Source: Bacteroidota bacterium (GTDB lineage: Bacteria > Bacteroidota > Bacteroidia > Cytophagales > Cyclobacteriaceae). Taken from it: 64,000 nucleotides of DNA. This document shows, in pieces, positions 19,481 to 28,462 of this stretch (position 1 is its first letter; each line of letters opens with the position of its first letter). The notes below the pieces were generated by a model. That model was not told the DNA's origin. It worked only from the letters and a program-made list of their open reading frames with translations, and searched no databases. The translations under genes were made by a program, and so were the position numbers. The stretch spans positions 1 through 64,000 of the forward strand of contig JAEYWY010000015.1 of the NCBI GenBank assembly GCA_023428695.1. The letters are read 5' to 3'.

Positions 19481-21100
19481 TTATTCTTTCGTGTAAACCT
19501 CGATGTAGGAGATCTCCGGAATTCTTGGTGCCAGGAATTTAAATTTGAACACATAGTTTTCCACAATACAATCACGTACCTCATACGGATAAAATTGATT
19601 TACATTGGGGATATCTTCAAACAGGATCACATCATATTCACGCCGCGCAACCTTCCCGCAAAACAGTTCAACCTCCCGATCGAAGAAAGACACGCCCTTG
19701 TGGAACCACAGCGGATAGGCCGGACCAGTTTCAAGCGCCAGGTTGAAGTCATGCGCAAGCGGTGTCAGTTCTGACATGTTAAGCAGTTTCACATCCGGTT
19801 TTTTCATTTCGGGCAGTTCATTTATACGCGTTATCCCCTCTACGGTATTTTCCGGAATCCGGATGCGTTTAAACGACGGCGCATTGTGAGGAACAATCCA
19901 CTTTGAACGGTTGTAATTCGTGGTGTCACCGGAAAGAAGATATGTTCGTTTGGAAATTACGTTTTCACGCGTCGCCTTGTCCGATACGAGAAGCGATTCG
20001 ACACGTTGACGCAGGAAGCGCGTCCAAAAAACTCCCGACCACCACAGACAAATCAGTACCGTAAATGTGGCCAGCGAAACTGCGCGCTGAAGGTTGACGC
20101 GCGCCAGGAAGAATGATCCGATAAACGCAAACGCGAAACTGTGGAAGTAAATGTTGCCGTCGACCGGGGTGTAGCTTGTAACCTGTATGATAGCGGCCTG
20201 TCCAAGGATCGCGAGTGTTACCAGGGTAAAAAACAGGAAACGTTTTTGCGCCTTCCAGTCGGAGTTTTCCCTGAATTGGATGAATAGTATTCCCACCAGC
20301 AGAAGCAGGTAGAGTTTGATGAGTTCGGATGCACCGAGGAATTCATTGACGATGTCGAACTTATCAACGCGGGCGTTGTGGGGAAACTGCCCCATGTTAA
20401 ACCAGTAGGTAAACTCCCACTGCAGAAACGGCCCTATAAGAAGTGCCATACTTGCGACATACCCCGATACAAACCATATCGCTGCCTTTAGCTTGCGTTC
20501 GTACACAAAGTCGAATGCGAGCAATGCGAGAGCAATGAAAAATCCGAGTGCGCCGGTATCCTGTTTTGTCAGAAAGCTGAAAGCCATCACAAATGCACTC
20601 AACACCAGCAGCCAGGGCTTGCGTTGCTCCGGTATCTTCATGATTTCGCGAGCCAGCAGGAAGAGTGACAGAAGTTCAAAGACGACTACAAGGTGGTTGT
20701 ACCATGGCCAGAAATTGAACATCGAATATGAGAGGCAATAAATCAGTATACTGAGAAAACGAACGCCGGGAGCTACGCTGAAGATGTTAAGTATTCCGCG
20801 GAATAAAAGACCGGAGCCTACATTGACAAACGACTGGAAAACCAGTAAGGTGAAAACATAAGGTCCGAATATGCGGAAGAAAAGTGCCGGGAGTACCCAG
20901 AAACCGTAACCAACAGGGCTTCCGAAGTCGCGATAAGGAATCTCTCCGTTTGACATGCGGAAAGCGCCCTCCCAGGCGAGAAACAAATTGATCCGGTAAG
21001 GATGCTGAAGTAACAGCGGGATGAAGGCCGTGACCACGATCAACGCTACCTCGAGCCAGGTAATTCTTTTTTCCGATAGCGACAAAGACATCAGCTTCAT
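19481..21100 (-). CDS. Multi-pass membrane protein, GT-C/GT39-like
   Basis: 539 aa with about ten hydrophobic segments in the first ~380 residues and a soluble C-terminal ~150 residues. The first loop carries EGAFRMSNGEIPYRDF, with acidic residues placed as in GT-C glycosyltransferases that use polyprenyl-phosphate sugars. The start overlaps the previous gene as ATGA, indicating translational coupling. Next to a DprE2-like gene it is a good candidate for a transferase using the polyprenyl-phosphate pentose; this is inference. It could alternatively be an unrelated membrane protein of polysaccharide assembly. Confidence 0.6.
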   Translation of the reverse strand: MKLMSLSLSEKRITWLEVALIVVTAFIPLLLQHPYRINLFLAWEGAFRMSNGEIPYRDFGSPVGYGFWVLPALFFRIFGPYVFTLLVFQSFVNVGSGLLFRGILNIFSVAPGVRFLSILIYCLSYSMFNFWPWYNHLVVVFELLSLFLLAREIMKIPEQRKPWLLVLSAFVMAFSFLTKQDTGALGFFIALALLAFDFVYERKLKAAIWFVSGYVASMALLIGPFLQWEFTYWFNMGQFPHNARVDKFDIVNEFLGASELIKLYLLLLVGILFIQFRENSDWKAQKRFLFFTLVTLAILGQAAIIQVTSYTPVDGNIYFHSFAFAFIGSFFLARVNLQRAVSLATFTVLICLWWSGVFWTRFLRQRVESLLVSDKATRENVISKRTYLLSGDTTNYNRSKWIVPHNAPSFKRIRIPENTVEGITRINELPEMKKPDVKLLNMSELTPLAHDFNLALETGPAYPLWFHKGVSFFDREVELFCGKVARREYDVILFEDIPNVNQFYPYEVRDCIVENYVFKFKFLAPRIPEISYIEVYTKE

Positions 21101-22293
21101 TTCTTCGATTTCTTTAACAATAGCACTTTAATAGTCGGTGGCGTAAATACCATTATAGCGAAAACATATATCAATGTAACTACAATCCACAAATCGTAAG
21201 GCACGGCCCACTTTCCGGGCGTGATAAGTTTATCGCGATTTACAACAACAAAATACGCGAGTACAACGCATAGCACAAAGGACAAAGCGGCATAAAGCCA
21301 GTAGCCCCGGCGTCGAATATACGATTGAAATACCGGCGCGTTGTTTCGAATGAAATCGAGAAAGATGACGACAAACCAGGGAAATGCCAGATAAAGCAAT
21401 CGAATCTCATTATATATCCCGCCTACAAAGGTCGTCAGCAGAATGATTACCAGCGTAAAGAGACCGGAACGATAATAGAACCGGACCGGGGTTTGCGACC
21501 TGACAATGGATTCCCTGAAAAAGTACAAATGAATCAGGAATGTGATCCAGCTCACGTTGAACGTGAGGAAAAGGAAACCCACGACCTGTTCGGGATTGGC
21601 GAGATTCCATTTAAGGCCGAGCCATGTATCGTATGGCTCGTGTGTCGGGAGAAGTCGAACGAGAAGCCATGCAACACAGGGCAGGCCTGATATCAACAAT
21701 CTTCGAACAAGGTTCTTATCCGGTGCAAAAAAGAAATATAGCAACGGCAATAGCAGAAGTGTTTCCCGGGTCAATGCTCCGGCCAGGGCGAACGCAAGAA
21801 ACCACCACACCCTGTCGCGAGCCAGAAATGCAAGGGCGCCGAAGAAAAACGTATATGCCAAAGTATCTTCGCGCGTATGAACGGGCAGCGAGAAGGCCAG
21901 CAACATCGCGGGAAATAACAGGAACATCCCGACACCGGCGAGGCTATACGCGCGCGAAAAGCCCAGCGTCAGCAGCAGTATGAACAAAGCGATGGCACTG
22001 CTGCCATAAAATACCGCGCTCCAGAATTTGTACGTGTGATAAAACAGCGTCGGGTTGTTGGTATCCGTGAGCAAATGATACGTGCCTTTTACGACCATCG
22101 GAAAAACAGGGCGGTATTTGAATGGTGCTTCGTCTGCGTGGCGGTATTGTTCGAGCGAATCAACAGGTGATTTTAGCTCCTTTCCAAGGGTCTCCGGAGA
22201 ACGGAGATAGCCCCGGAGCGCATGATTGCTGACAAAGAACAAGCCGACTGCAAAAACAAAAATCAACAGGATTGTAACCTTATCGCCTTTCAT
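21097..22293 (-). CDS. Multi-pass membrane protein, possible GT-C glycosyltransferase
   Basis: 398 aa with about nine hydrophobic segments. After the first transmembrane helix a periplasmic-type loop reads ADEAPFKYRPVFP, reminiscent of the catalytic loop of GT-C transferases, with further acidic and basic residues at HTREDTLAY. I do not recognise a specific family. It overlaps the next gene by 4 bases (ATGA) and follows the acyltransferase by 4 bases, so it belongs to the polysaccharide operon. Confidence 0.5.
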   Translation of the reverse strand: MKGDKVTILLIFVFAVGLFFVSNHALRGYLRSPETLGKELKSPVDSLEQYRHADEAPFKYRPVFPMVVKGTYHLLTDTNNPTLFYHTYKFWSAVFYGSSAIALFILLLTLGFSRAYSLAGVGMFLLFPAMLLAFSLPVHTREDTLAYTFFFGALAFLARDRVWWFLAFALAGALTRETLLLLPLLYFFFAPDKNLVRRLLISGLPCVAWLLVRLLPTHEPYDTWLGLKWNLANPEQVVGFLFLTFNVSWITFLIHLYFFRESIVRSQTPVRFYYRSGLFTLVIILLTTFVGGIYNEIRLLYLAFPWFVVIFLDFIRNNAPVFQSYIRRRGYWLYAALSFVLCVVLAYFVVVNRDKLITPGKWAVPYDLWIVVTLIYVFAIMVFTPPTIKVLLLKKSKK

Positions 22294-22297
22294 GATT

Positions 22298-23359
22298 TTA
22301 ACTGCCTACGAAGTATCGACTCTTGTCTTTCATTACTACACGAACAAGTTTAACCAACCCGAGCGTAATCAACACTACGACGGCAAAATATGCGATAAAA
22401 ATTATAACATTCGGCGGAGATATGCGCAGGTAACCTCCACGGTCCAGGAGGCGGAACACCTGTATTACATAGAGATGCACAAAGAAGACACCGAAGCTGT
22501 AGTCTCCCATCAGTTTGAGAAACGAATAATTGGCTTCAGGTCGCTGGAAGAAATACACGAGTGCACCGACGCAAAAGATATGCATTTTGAACTTGTTCCA
22601 GTTGAAGCGATAGATTGTATACTTCACGTCGCGAAGGGAAATCGTCTCGCTGAATGGAAGCCATTCAAAAAATTCAGCCAGGGTAATCGCAACAAAGGCA
22701 ACGCCCAGAATGATCAGGAACGCTTTGGCGTGTCCGAATATGAAGTCTTTCAGCCGGTATACCCAGATTCCAAAAAGATACACCGGAACAAAATATTCAA
22801 GCGAGAGCGCGATGTTCGCATAGTATCCGAATCGGAAGGTAAAAAGTCCGAGAACCACGAGCACGGGGACCAGATACAGGAACAACTGTGTCTTGGCGAA
22901 CTTCAGGATCAACGGCGCGAAAATGTAGACCACACTGATCATGGGAATGAACCAGAACACACCCATGTGCCGGCCTGTGAGCAGCAAAAAAAATACTTTT
23001 GCCACCGTACTGTGTTCAACGAATTCGTGATTCATCCACCAGTGATCGCCGACTTTGGAAAAATAAAATTTATCGAAAAGGGCCGGAATAGAGACGAAGA
23101 GATATGGCAGGATTACATACAAAAACTTCTTCTTGAGATAGTCGAAGTAATTGAATTTGTTCTTGTTGAGATGATAGAACAGGTAACCGGCGATGAATAC
23201 GAAGAGCACGGTACCATTGTTGAAAAGTACGATCAGCGCTTTACGCTGAAGGAACCGGTCGTCCCAGTTCAACGTAACGGCAGCATGCAGACCAACTATA
23301 AAGAGAATAGCCAGCCCCCGGAAATAGTGAATATAGTTTAGGAATTCTCGCTTCTGCAT
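22298..23359 (-). CDS. Acyltransferase 3 family membrane protein (OafA-like)
   Basis: 353 aa from the ATG at 23359; an upstream TTG at 23401 would add 14 residues without hydrophobic or conserved character. The N-terminus YIHYFRGLAILFIVGLHAA has the acyltransferase-3 signature, with the Arg and the catalytic-type His in the first helix. About ten transmembrane helices follow, including YSFGVFFVH near the end. The family moves acetyl or other acyl groups across the inner membrane to glycans, so it probably O-acylates the polymer made here. It is in the middle of the minus-strand operon. Confidence 0.85.
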   Translation of the reverse strand: MQKREFLNYIHYFRGLAILFIVGLHAAVTLNWDDRFLQRKALIVLFNNGTVLFVFIAGYLFYHLNKNKFNYFDYLKKKFLYVILPYLFVSIPALFDKFYFSKVGDHWWMNHEFVEHSTVAKVFFLLLTGRHMGVFWFIPMISVVYIFAPLILKFAKTQLFLYLVPVLVVLGLFTFRFGYYANIALSLEYFVPVYLFGIWVYRLKDFIFGHAKAFLIILGVAFVAITLAEFFEWLPFSETISLRDVKYTIYRFNWNKFKMHIFCVGALVYFFQRPEANYSFLKLMGDYSFGVFFVHLYVIQVFRLLDRGGYLRISPPNVIIFIAYFAVVVLITLGLVKLVRVVMKDKSRYFVGS

Positions 23360-23422
23360 GACAGTTGACGCAACGGACCCAGGGCCCGATTTCGGACTCA
23401 ACGGGAAGAATAGGCGTCAGTG

Positions 23423-24118
23423 TTACCTGACGTCTTCCAGATTCATGCCGATAAGCTTTTCCAGATCGAGCTTTGTGTTCTTGTAGTCCGTTTCTGCGGT
23501 GAGCAACACGATCGACGCGCGATTGTAATTAGCCTGGCTGGCTGAATAGCTTTCAAACGTCGTCTCTCCATTCTTGAATTTTTGTTCAAGAAGCTTGTGC
23601 GCGTTTTCAATATCGGAGAATACCTGAGTCTGTATCTTGTAAATCTTCTCTTTCAGGAGATAGTCGTTGTAGGTCTTCATCACAATATTCCTGATTTCGA
23701 GCTTCTGTGCATCGAGGTTTGATTCCGCAATAGCCAGAGACTCACGATCCATCTTGGTGGACATAGGTATTGTTACGAACATACCCAGTGAAATGCCTGC
23801 ACGGATGTTGTACCGCGGATAAAAGCTGGCCCGCGCCTCCTGAGTTTCGTCGACAGGATTAATTGTAAACTCGTTAAGGTTACCCTGCAGTGAAAGGATG
23901 TCCAGCCACTGTCCGGCATTTCGCTTTACCTGATATTCGTTCCGCTTGATCTCCCGGCGCAACATTTCATTAACGGGGTTATTCCGCCATGCCAATTGAA
24001 CCAGCTTTTCTGCAAAGTCGGGGCTCTGAACGTGGTCGGGAAGGATAATCTTATTGTAATCCACACTTTGTCCGAGCACGTGTGTAGTCACGAAAAGCAA
24101 AACGATGATTTTTTTCAT
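23423..24118 (-). CDS. Half-size TolC/outer-membrane efflux-like protein
   Basis: 231 aa with a signal peptide (MKKIIVLLFVTT, ending VLGQ). The mature part has one OEP-type unit: LVQLAWRNNP near the start, a beta-strand pair around YPRYNIRAGISLGMF, and long heptad-like helices with LLEQKFKNGE and YSASQANYNRA. TolC proteins normally hold two such units in over 400 residues, so this is about half. It ends naturally with a stop in an intact operon and shows no frameshift. It could form a hexamer of single units or act as a periplasmic helical accessory in polymer export. The gene lies 19 bases after the O-antigen ligase-like gene. Confidence 0.7.
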   Translation of the reverse strand: MKKIIVLLFVTTHVLGQSVDYNKIILPDHVQSPDFAEKLVQLAWRNNPVNEMLRREIKRNEYQVKRNAGQWLDILSLQGNLNEFTINPVDETQEARASFYPRYNIRAGISLGMFVTIPMSTKMDRESLAIAESNLDAQKLEIRNIVMKTYNDYLLKEKIYKIQTQVFSDIENAHKLLEQKFKNGETTFESYSASQANYNRASIVLLTAETDYKNTKLDLEKLIGMNLEDVR

Positions 24119-24136
24119 AGGGGTATTAAGGATTAT

Positions 24137-25561
24137 TTAAGGCTTCTTATCGTACGTTGGCAGGACCAATACGGCCGCATACGTTGCAATAATAACGATA
24201 TATGCAGGTTTTTGAAACATCGCGTCCTGTGTAAAGTGCGCAACTGACATCGCGAAAAACGGTACAATATACGCCAGGTTGTAGGTTTTTATGAGAGGAT
24301 CGCGAATCGAAAAATAATTATTTATTCCCTTCAGAACAACGGCAAAAAAGAGGGCCATCCCGATAATCAGACCCACCCATCCCAGCTCAAGCGCGGTGAG
24401 CAGGTACCCACTGTCAGCATCCCAGCCCTCGGCCAAAGGGTGCCCCGGTGAGTATTTGAGACCATTTGAACCGGTAGTGTTCAATCCGCCCCCGAATGGG
24501 TGTGTCTGTACATAAGCCTGCAGGCGTATGCGTTTTTTGTCGCGGACATTCATCGACGCGTCCTCTCCCGATTCAAACGTAGACCGGAGCCTCTTGACTG
24601 TTCCCCCATAGAAAGGCCCGAAGAGCAGGGCCAGTACGCCAATCCCCGCCAGCGCCATGACCATGAGCGATTTCCTGCTTTTCAGCGTCATCAAGATATA
24701 AAAGGCGATACCGACCGCGACCATAGCCGTGGCCGTTCTTGTTCCCGAATACGTCATCGACCAGAACATCATTGTTGCGAGACCGCCAAACAATATCCTG
24801 TGAGCGGCGGAGAATGGCCCCAGCATAAGCACGAAGCAACTCAACCCGCTGAATCCCATGAACAGCCCATAGGCCGAGGGATCCGACAACAATGAAAACT
24901 TCCGCAGGTGACCCCAGATCATGTACAGGCCAAGGCGTGTAGGGTTGGAATAAATCCAGTGTTGCTCCCGCTGGTTCAATCCTATGAACTCCTGCCAAAG
25001 ACCGTAGAACGCGACTATCGCGGCCAGGATGATCCACAGATAAGTGAATTTCTTGAGCTCTTCAAAAGACTGAAACAGGTGGTAGAGAGCAAAAAACAGC
25101 AGGAAGGACGTGTTCGCGCGGAAAGCGACGATCCATCCCAGAAAGGAAACTGCATTCGGATTAAACACCTGAAGCAATTGATAAACAACTACGGCAATGT
25201 ACAGGTACGTAATCGCCGATTTCAGGTGGGTCCAGTTCGTGCGTTGCTTATTCGAAAACAGCATCACGAAAAATATGAGTGCGGCAAGGGCATCAAGTAC
25301 AACACCAAACGGAATTGATTGCCCGGACATCCGGTTGATATACGACATCACAACGGCCAGGATGAAGGAGAAGTAAATCCCGAGTTTGTAGTCCTTCATC
25401 ATCAGACCAAGAGCCAGCAGGCTCCCTACTCCGGCGGCGATCATAGGACCGGCCATCATACCCCGCGTTACGATCAGGTACGTGGTATACAACGACCCAA
25501 CCATCAAAGCGATAACCAGGAGCACCGTGGGATAAACCGATTTGATCCTTTCGAGCTGCAT
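24137..25561 (-). CDS. O-antigen ligase/polymerase-like membrane protein (Wzy_C type)
   Basis: 474 aa with about twelve transmembrane helices. The large periplasmic loop between residues ~310 and ~390 holds VRDKKRIRLQAYV, NTTGSNG and DADSGYLLTALELGWVG, with the H/G/E pattern of the O-antigen ligase (Wzy_C) family. In a locus with a flippase and a Wzc-like protein it most likely polymerises repeat units; attachment to lipid A is the alternative. It starts 4 bases after the 44-aa membrane peptide gene. Confidence 0.8.
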   Translation of the reverse strand: MQLERIKSVYPTVLLVIALMVGSLYTTYLIVTRGMMAGPMIAAGVGSLLALGLMMKDYKLGIYFSFILAVVMSYINRMSGQSIPFGVVLDALAALIFFVMLFSNKQRTNWTHLKSAITYLYIAVVVYQLLQVFNPNAVSFLGWIVAFRANTSFLLFFALYHLFQSFEELKKFTYLWIILAAIVAFYGLWQEFIGLNQREQHWIYSNPTRLGLYMIWGHLRKFSLLSDPSAYGLFMGFSGLSCFVLMLGPFSAAHRILFGGLATMMFWSMTYSGTRTATAMVAVGIAFYILMTLKSRKSLMVMALAGIGVLALLFGPFYGGTVKRLRSTFESGEDASMNVRDKKRIRLQAYVQTHPFGGGLNTTGSNGLKYSPGHPLAEGWDADSGYLLTALELGWVGLIIGMALFFAVVLKGINNYFSIRDPLIKTYNLAYIVPFFAMSVAHFTQDAMFQKPAYIVIIATYAAVLVLPTYDKKP

Positions 25562-25565
25562 TGAC

Positions 25566-25700
25566 CTAGTCGAGTATCATGATTTTCAGGAAAATAACGC
25601 CGTAAATCCCCAGTACAAACATGATCGCCAGGAACTTGATCAGGACCAGGTCAGTGAGCGGCTTGTAATCTTCCGGTATGTTATTTTCGTCTTCGTTCAT
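25566..25700 (-). CDS. 44-aa single-pass membrane peptide
   Basis: The protein starts MNEDENNIPEDYKPLTD and continues into one transmembrane helix (VLIKFLAIMFVLGIYG...), ending KIMILD. The acidic N-terminus suggests a bitopic inner-membrane peptide. Its ATG (25700-25698) overlaps the stop of the preceding glycosyltransferase gene as ATGA, and its stop lies 4 bases before the next start. That packing is the main evidence that it is real. A longer open frame to 25757 would run into the upstream gene and is not needed. Function is unknown; it may be an accessory subunit of the neighbouring polymerase or transferase. Confidence 0.7.
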   Translation of the reverse strand: MNEDENNIPEDYKPLTDLVLIKFLAIMFVLGIYGVIFLKIMILD

Positions 25701-26929
25701 CCTTTTTCCAGATTGGTTTTTACGAGTTCTACCAATTGTTTTGCCCGCGCTTCCCAATTGTTGCCGGCAGCATAAGTCACCCGATTTTGGGCCTTTTCCG
25801 GCGTATCGGAATCGATTGCCTGCTGAATGTTCGCAACAAAGGCGTCGTGGTCGCCCGAAACGAATGCCACATCTCCAAAATTAGCGATATCCTCGGAAAA
25901 ATCCGTCGTTACGACCGGTTTCCCGGCAGAGAGATACTCATTTATTTTGAGCGGATATATGCTCCTGGTGAGAGTATTGCAGAGGAACGGGATGATACAA
26001 CAATCCGCGTAAGCGACGTAAGCCGGCAGACTGGTCAGCGGTTTACTGTCGGTAAAAATGACGTTGGGCATCGTATCCAGTCCCGCCTTGCGGTAGTTAT
26101 CCACACTCCGGGGGCCGACCATGACCAGTGTCTTATCCGAATGGATCTGCGCAATTTTTGTCAGCAGCGGGTAGTCTATCCGATGGCAAATGTTACCCAT
26201 GTAAAGGATCACTTTCCGCCCCGCCGGCATCGCCCTGAGTTCGTCCGGCCTTTCCGGTTTGTTCAGGAATGCGCTCTGGAATAAAGCCACGTTCGCCGCG
26301 TTGGGATGATAGTATACCCGGGCGGAATCGCGTTCCTTCAATCGCTTCAGTTCCATCGAAGTTGTCAGTGTGAAATCCGCTTTCTTCACGGCCGCACGCT
26401 CAAGACGCGTTCCGTGACGCGAGATATATTCCGACTTGCTGATATCATCTACACAATGGTAGATATTCAGCATCGGCTTAAACCATGTTGGGAAAGACCG
26501 CGCATAAATCGGATTGAACGAATTGATAAAAACGAAGTCACGAATATTGTAGTGACTGATCATCTTGCGGATTGCACGAAACAAAATCCGGTCATTAACC
26601 GATGACATCATATCGTACATTTTTCCCGGGGGAAGGAAATTTACGGGGAACGTTACCTGCGGCGTAACAGCAACAAGATTGGAATTTGCCGGAACCGGTT
26701 GAAAGAACAAATCCTTGCCGTAGAGCAAGGCATTTTTTCGTTTCCGAATCTGTTCGCGTTTCCGGCCGGTGATATAGTCCTTTATGGTGAACGGATTATC
26801 GATATAAAAAACGCGCGTAAAATTAGCCAGCTCCTGCGCGAGTGAATACGCCGTTGATGAATACGGACCATCCCAACGGGGCAGGGCGAGCATTACGATG
26901 TCGAATGGCAAACTTTCTGCTGATTTCAT
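25697..26929 (-). CDS. Glycosyltransferase, GT4/GT1-like (GT-B fold)
   Basis: 410 aa using the ATG at 26929, which overlaps the flippase stop as ATGA; a frame start at 26986 would overlap it by 60 bases. The N-terminal half has DIVMLALPRWDGPYSS and a Rossmann-like acceptor domain. The C-terminal half carries ILYMGNICHRIDYPLL, LVMVGP and PLKINEYLSAGKPVVTT, the donor-binding signature of GT4-type enzymes with the E of NEYL. No membrane helix is obvious, so it acts on the cytoplasmic face, adding a sugar to the lipid-linked repeat unit. The closest relatives I can think of are TuaH/GumK-like transferases. The donor sugar is unknown. Confidence 0.85.
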   Translation of the reverse strand: MKSAESLPFDIVMLALPRWDGPYSSTAYSLAQELANFTRVFYIDNPFTIKDYITGRKREQIRKRKNALLYGKDLFFQPVPANSNLVAVTPQVTFPVNFLPPGKMYDMMSSVNDRILFRAIRKMISHYNIRDFVFINSFNPIYARSFPTWFKPMLNIYHCVDDISKSEYISRHGTRLERAAVKKADFTLTTSMELKRLKERDSARVYYHPNAANVALFQSAFLNKPERPDELRAMPAGRKVILYMGNICHRIDYPLLTKIAQIHSDKTLVMVGPRSVDNYRKAGLDTMPNVIFTDSKPLTSLPAYVAYADCCIIPFLCNTLTRSIYPLKINEYLSAGKPVVTTDFSEDIANFGDVAFVSGDHDAFVANIQQAIDSDTPEKAQNRVTYAAGNNWEARAKQLVELVKTNLEKG

Positions 26930-28287
26930 GCGCTCTTGAATATCCGTTTCCTGATCATCTCGTAGCCTGTACGATACCAGTCCCATATAGCGGGAATAAC
27001 CTTGAATGTACTGATGCCGTACATTCTGTACAGGATTGCCTGGTTGAGGATAAATATCACAATGTAGGCCAGCAGCGTACCGTAGGCGGCTCCGATCGTT
27101 CCGTAAGCATCGATCAGAAAGTAGTTTGACACGACATTCAATAACCCCATCATCACGAGCAAATAAAAATTGATCTTCGGTCTCTTCAACGCGTCCATCA
27201 ACGTTCCGAATTGCCTGTTAAAAGGAATAAGCAGCGTGAAAAAGAGCGTAACCCTGAGGATAGGCGACGCTTCCATATACGCCGACGTGAATATCAATTT
27301 TATCACCAGATCTGAAAAGACATACAACGGAACGACTATAGGAAGCATCATCGCCAGGATTACGCTGACAGATTTTACATAGACGTCTTCGAGGCCGGCC
27401 TTCCCACCCTGCTGCATTTTCCTGTTCACCTGTGGAAAGACTACGCTCGCGACGGCAAGTGTCGGGACTTCAATAAGATTTGAAATCCGAAGTGCAGGGT
27501 TATAAGAAGCGACACCTTCGGCGGAGATCATCCTTCCTATCATCCACGAGTCGGTGTTTTTAATTGCCATCGAGCTGATGGTCGTTCCGAGTGTGAATTT
27601 TCCAAAACCGGAAAGGACACCGATCGAACGCCAGTCAATCCCGGGATAGATAACCCGGGTACCGCGAAGAAAAAGATAGCCGACGAAAACCGAAAACACT
27701 GCCGAAAGCAATTGAACCACAACAATGTCATATAATGTTGGAGGCACGCCTATCGCGAAAAACTCAACCAGTATATACTTTACCAGGATGTAAATACCCG
27801 TAGGTGCGAGTTTGGCAACATTTCCCCAGAAGATTGCGCGGAAATTCACCTGGCTCTGCTGCAGGTATTCGAATTGAAGGGAGGGAATAAGTGCAAACCC
27901 GCGAAGAATGTAGATGTAAAAAAGGACGTCGAGTTGCGGCGCGTCCCAGAAACGCGTTAGTGGCACCGCGATAGCAAAGAGGATCAGTGATGTGAACGCC
28001 ACAAGGATTCCGTGTAGCACCCATGACGCTGTAATGACCTTAGCCCGTTCTTCTTCCGTTTCGGCGCTTACCAGGTGCGTTATCATCGGATTGCGGATAA
28101 AGCCGTTGCGGAGGAGTTCAAGAATGGTGGTAACGCTGATAAAGAGCGACCACACGCCGATGTCGTTCTTGGGTATCATCCGGACCATAAAGAATATGTT
28201 CTGGAAGCCAAAGAAAACGATCACAAGACGGTTTAGCAGAGAATAAGCGCCGCTACGATATGAATGCGAGGAAAAGGAAAAGGCCAA
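26926..28287 (-). CDS. Polysaccharide flippase (Wzx/MATE-like)
   Basis: 453 aa with about 12-14 transmembrane helices. The N-terminal SYRSGAYSLLNRLVIVFFGF and WMIGRMISAEGVASYNPALR resemble oligosaccharide flippases of the MOP superfamily. The only start that keeps the first helix is TTG at 28287; an in-frame stop lies 15 bases upstream and the first ATG is inside helix 1. It should move lipid-linked repeat units to the periplasm. It is the first gene of the minus-strand operon running to 18725. Confidence 0.85.
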   Translation of the reverse strand: MAFSFSSHSYRSGAYSLLNRLVIVFFGFQNIFFMVRMIPKNDIGVWSLFISVTTILELLRNGFIRNPMITHLVSAETEEERAKVITASWVLHGILVAFTSLILFAIAVPLTRFWDAPQLDVLFYIYILRGFALIPSLQFEYLQQSQVNFRAIFWGNVAKLAPTGIYILVKYILVEFFAIGVPPTLYDIVVVQLLSAVFSVFVGYLFLRGTRVIYPGIDWRSIGVLSGFGKFTLGTTISSMAIKNTDSWMIGRMISAEGVASYNPALRISNLIEVPTLAVASVVFPQVNRKMQQGGKAGLEDVYVKSVSVILAMMLPIVVPLYVFSDLVIKLIFTSAYMEASPILRVTLFFTLLIPFNRQFGTLMDALKRPKINFYLLVMMGLLNVVSNYFLIDAYGTIGAAYGTLLAYIVIFILNQAILYRMYGISTFKVIPAIWDWYRTGYEMIRKRIFKSA

Positions 28288-28403
28288 TTCGTGGGTTGAT
28301 TAGGGATTAAACTTCTTTCCTTCTGGCAATTGTTTTTAGTCCGACAGTTGAACTCCGACTGCGCAAAAAAAATTCTTGCCAGGAGCTCGCGTGTGTGAGG
28401 CTG

Positions 28404-28411
28404 CAAATATA
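28404..28411 (-). promoter_or_regulatory. Candidate -7 box for the polysaccharide operon
   Basis: On the minus strand this reads TATATTTG, matching the Bacteroidota TAnnTTTG -7 consensus. It lies 117 bases upstream of the flippase start in the divergent gap with the sulfotransferase gene. No TTTG -33 element is visible at the expected distance. Confidence 0.3.
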
Positions 28412-28462
28412 AGTCTTTAAAAAATTGTTTTTAAGTATTAGAATTGTTGTAAAAAACACGAA

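Noticed and set aside
22226..23341. Long plus-strand open frame (371 codons) opposite the acyltransferase gene
   Set aside because: The antisense protein is highly charged with no domain, while the minus strand encodes a clear acyltransferase-3 protein within an operon.
23357..23401. Upstream TTG start for the acyltransferase
   Set aside because: The 14 extra residues are Pro/Gly/Ser-rich; the ATG at 23359 opens directly onto the conserved N-terminus.
26930..26986. Upstream ATG start for the GT4-like glycosyltransferase
   Set aside because: It would overlap the flippase by about 60 bases; the ATGA overlap at 26929 is the typical coupled arrangement here.
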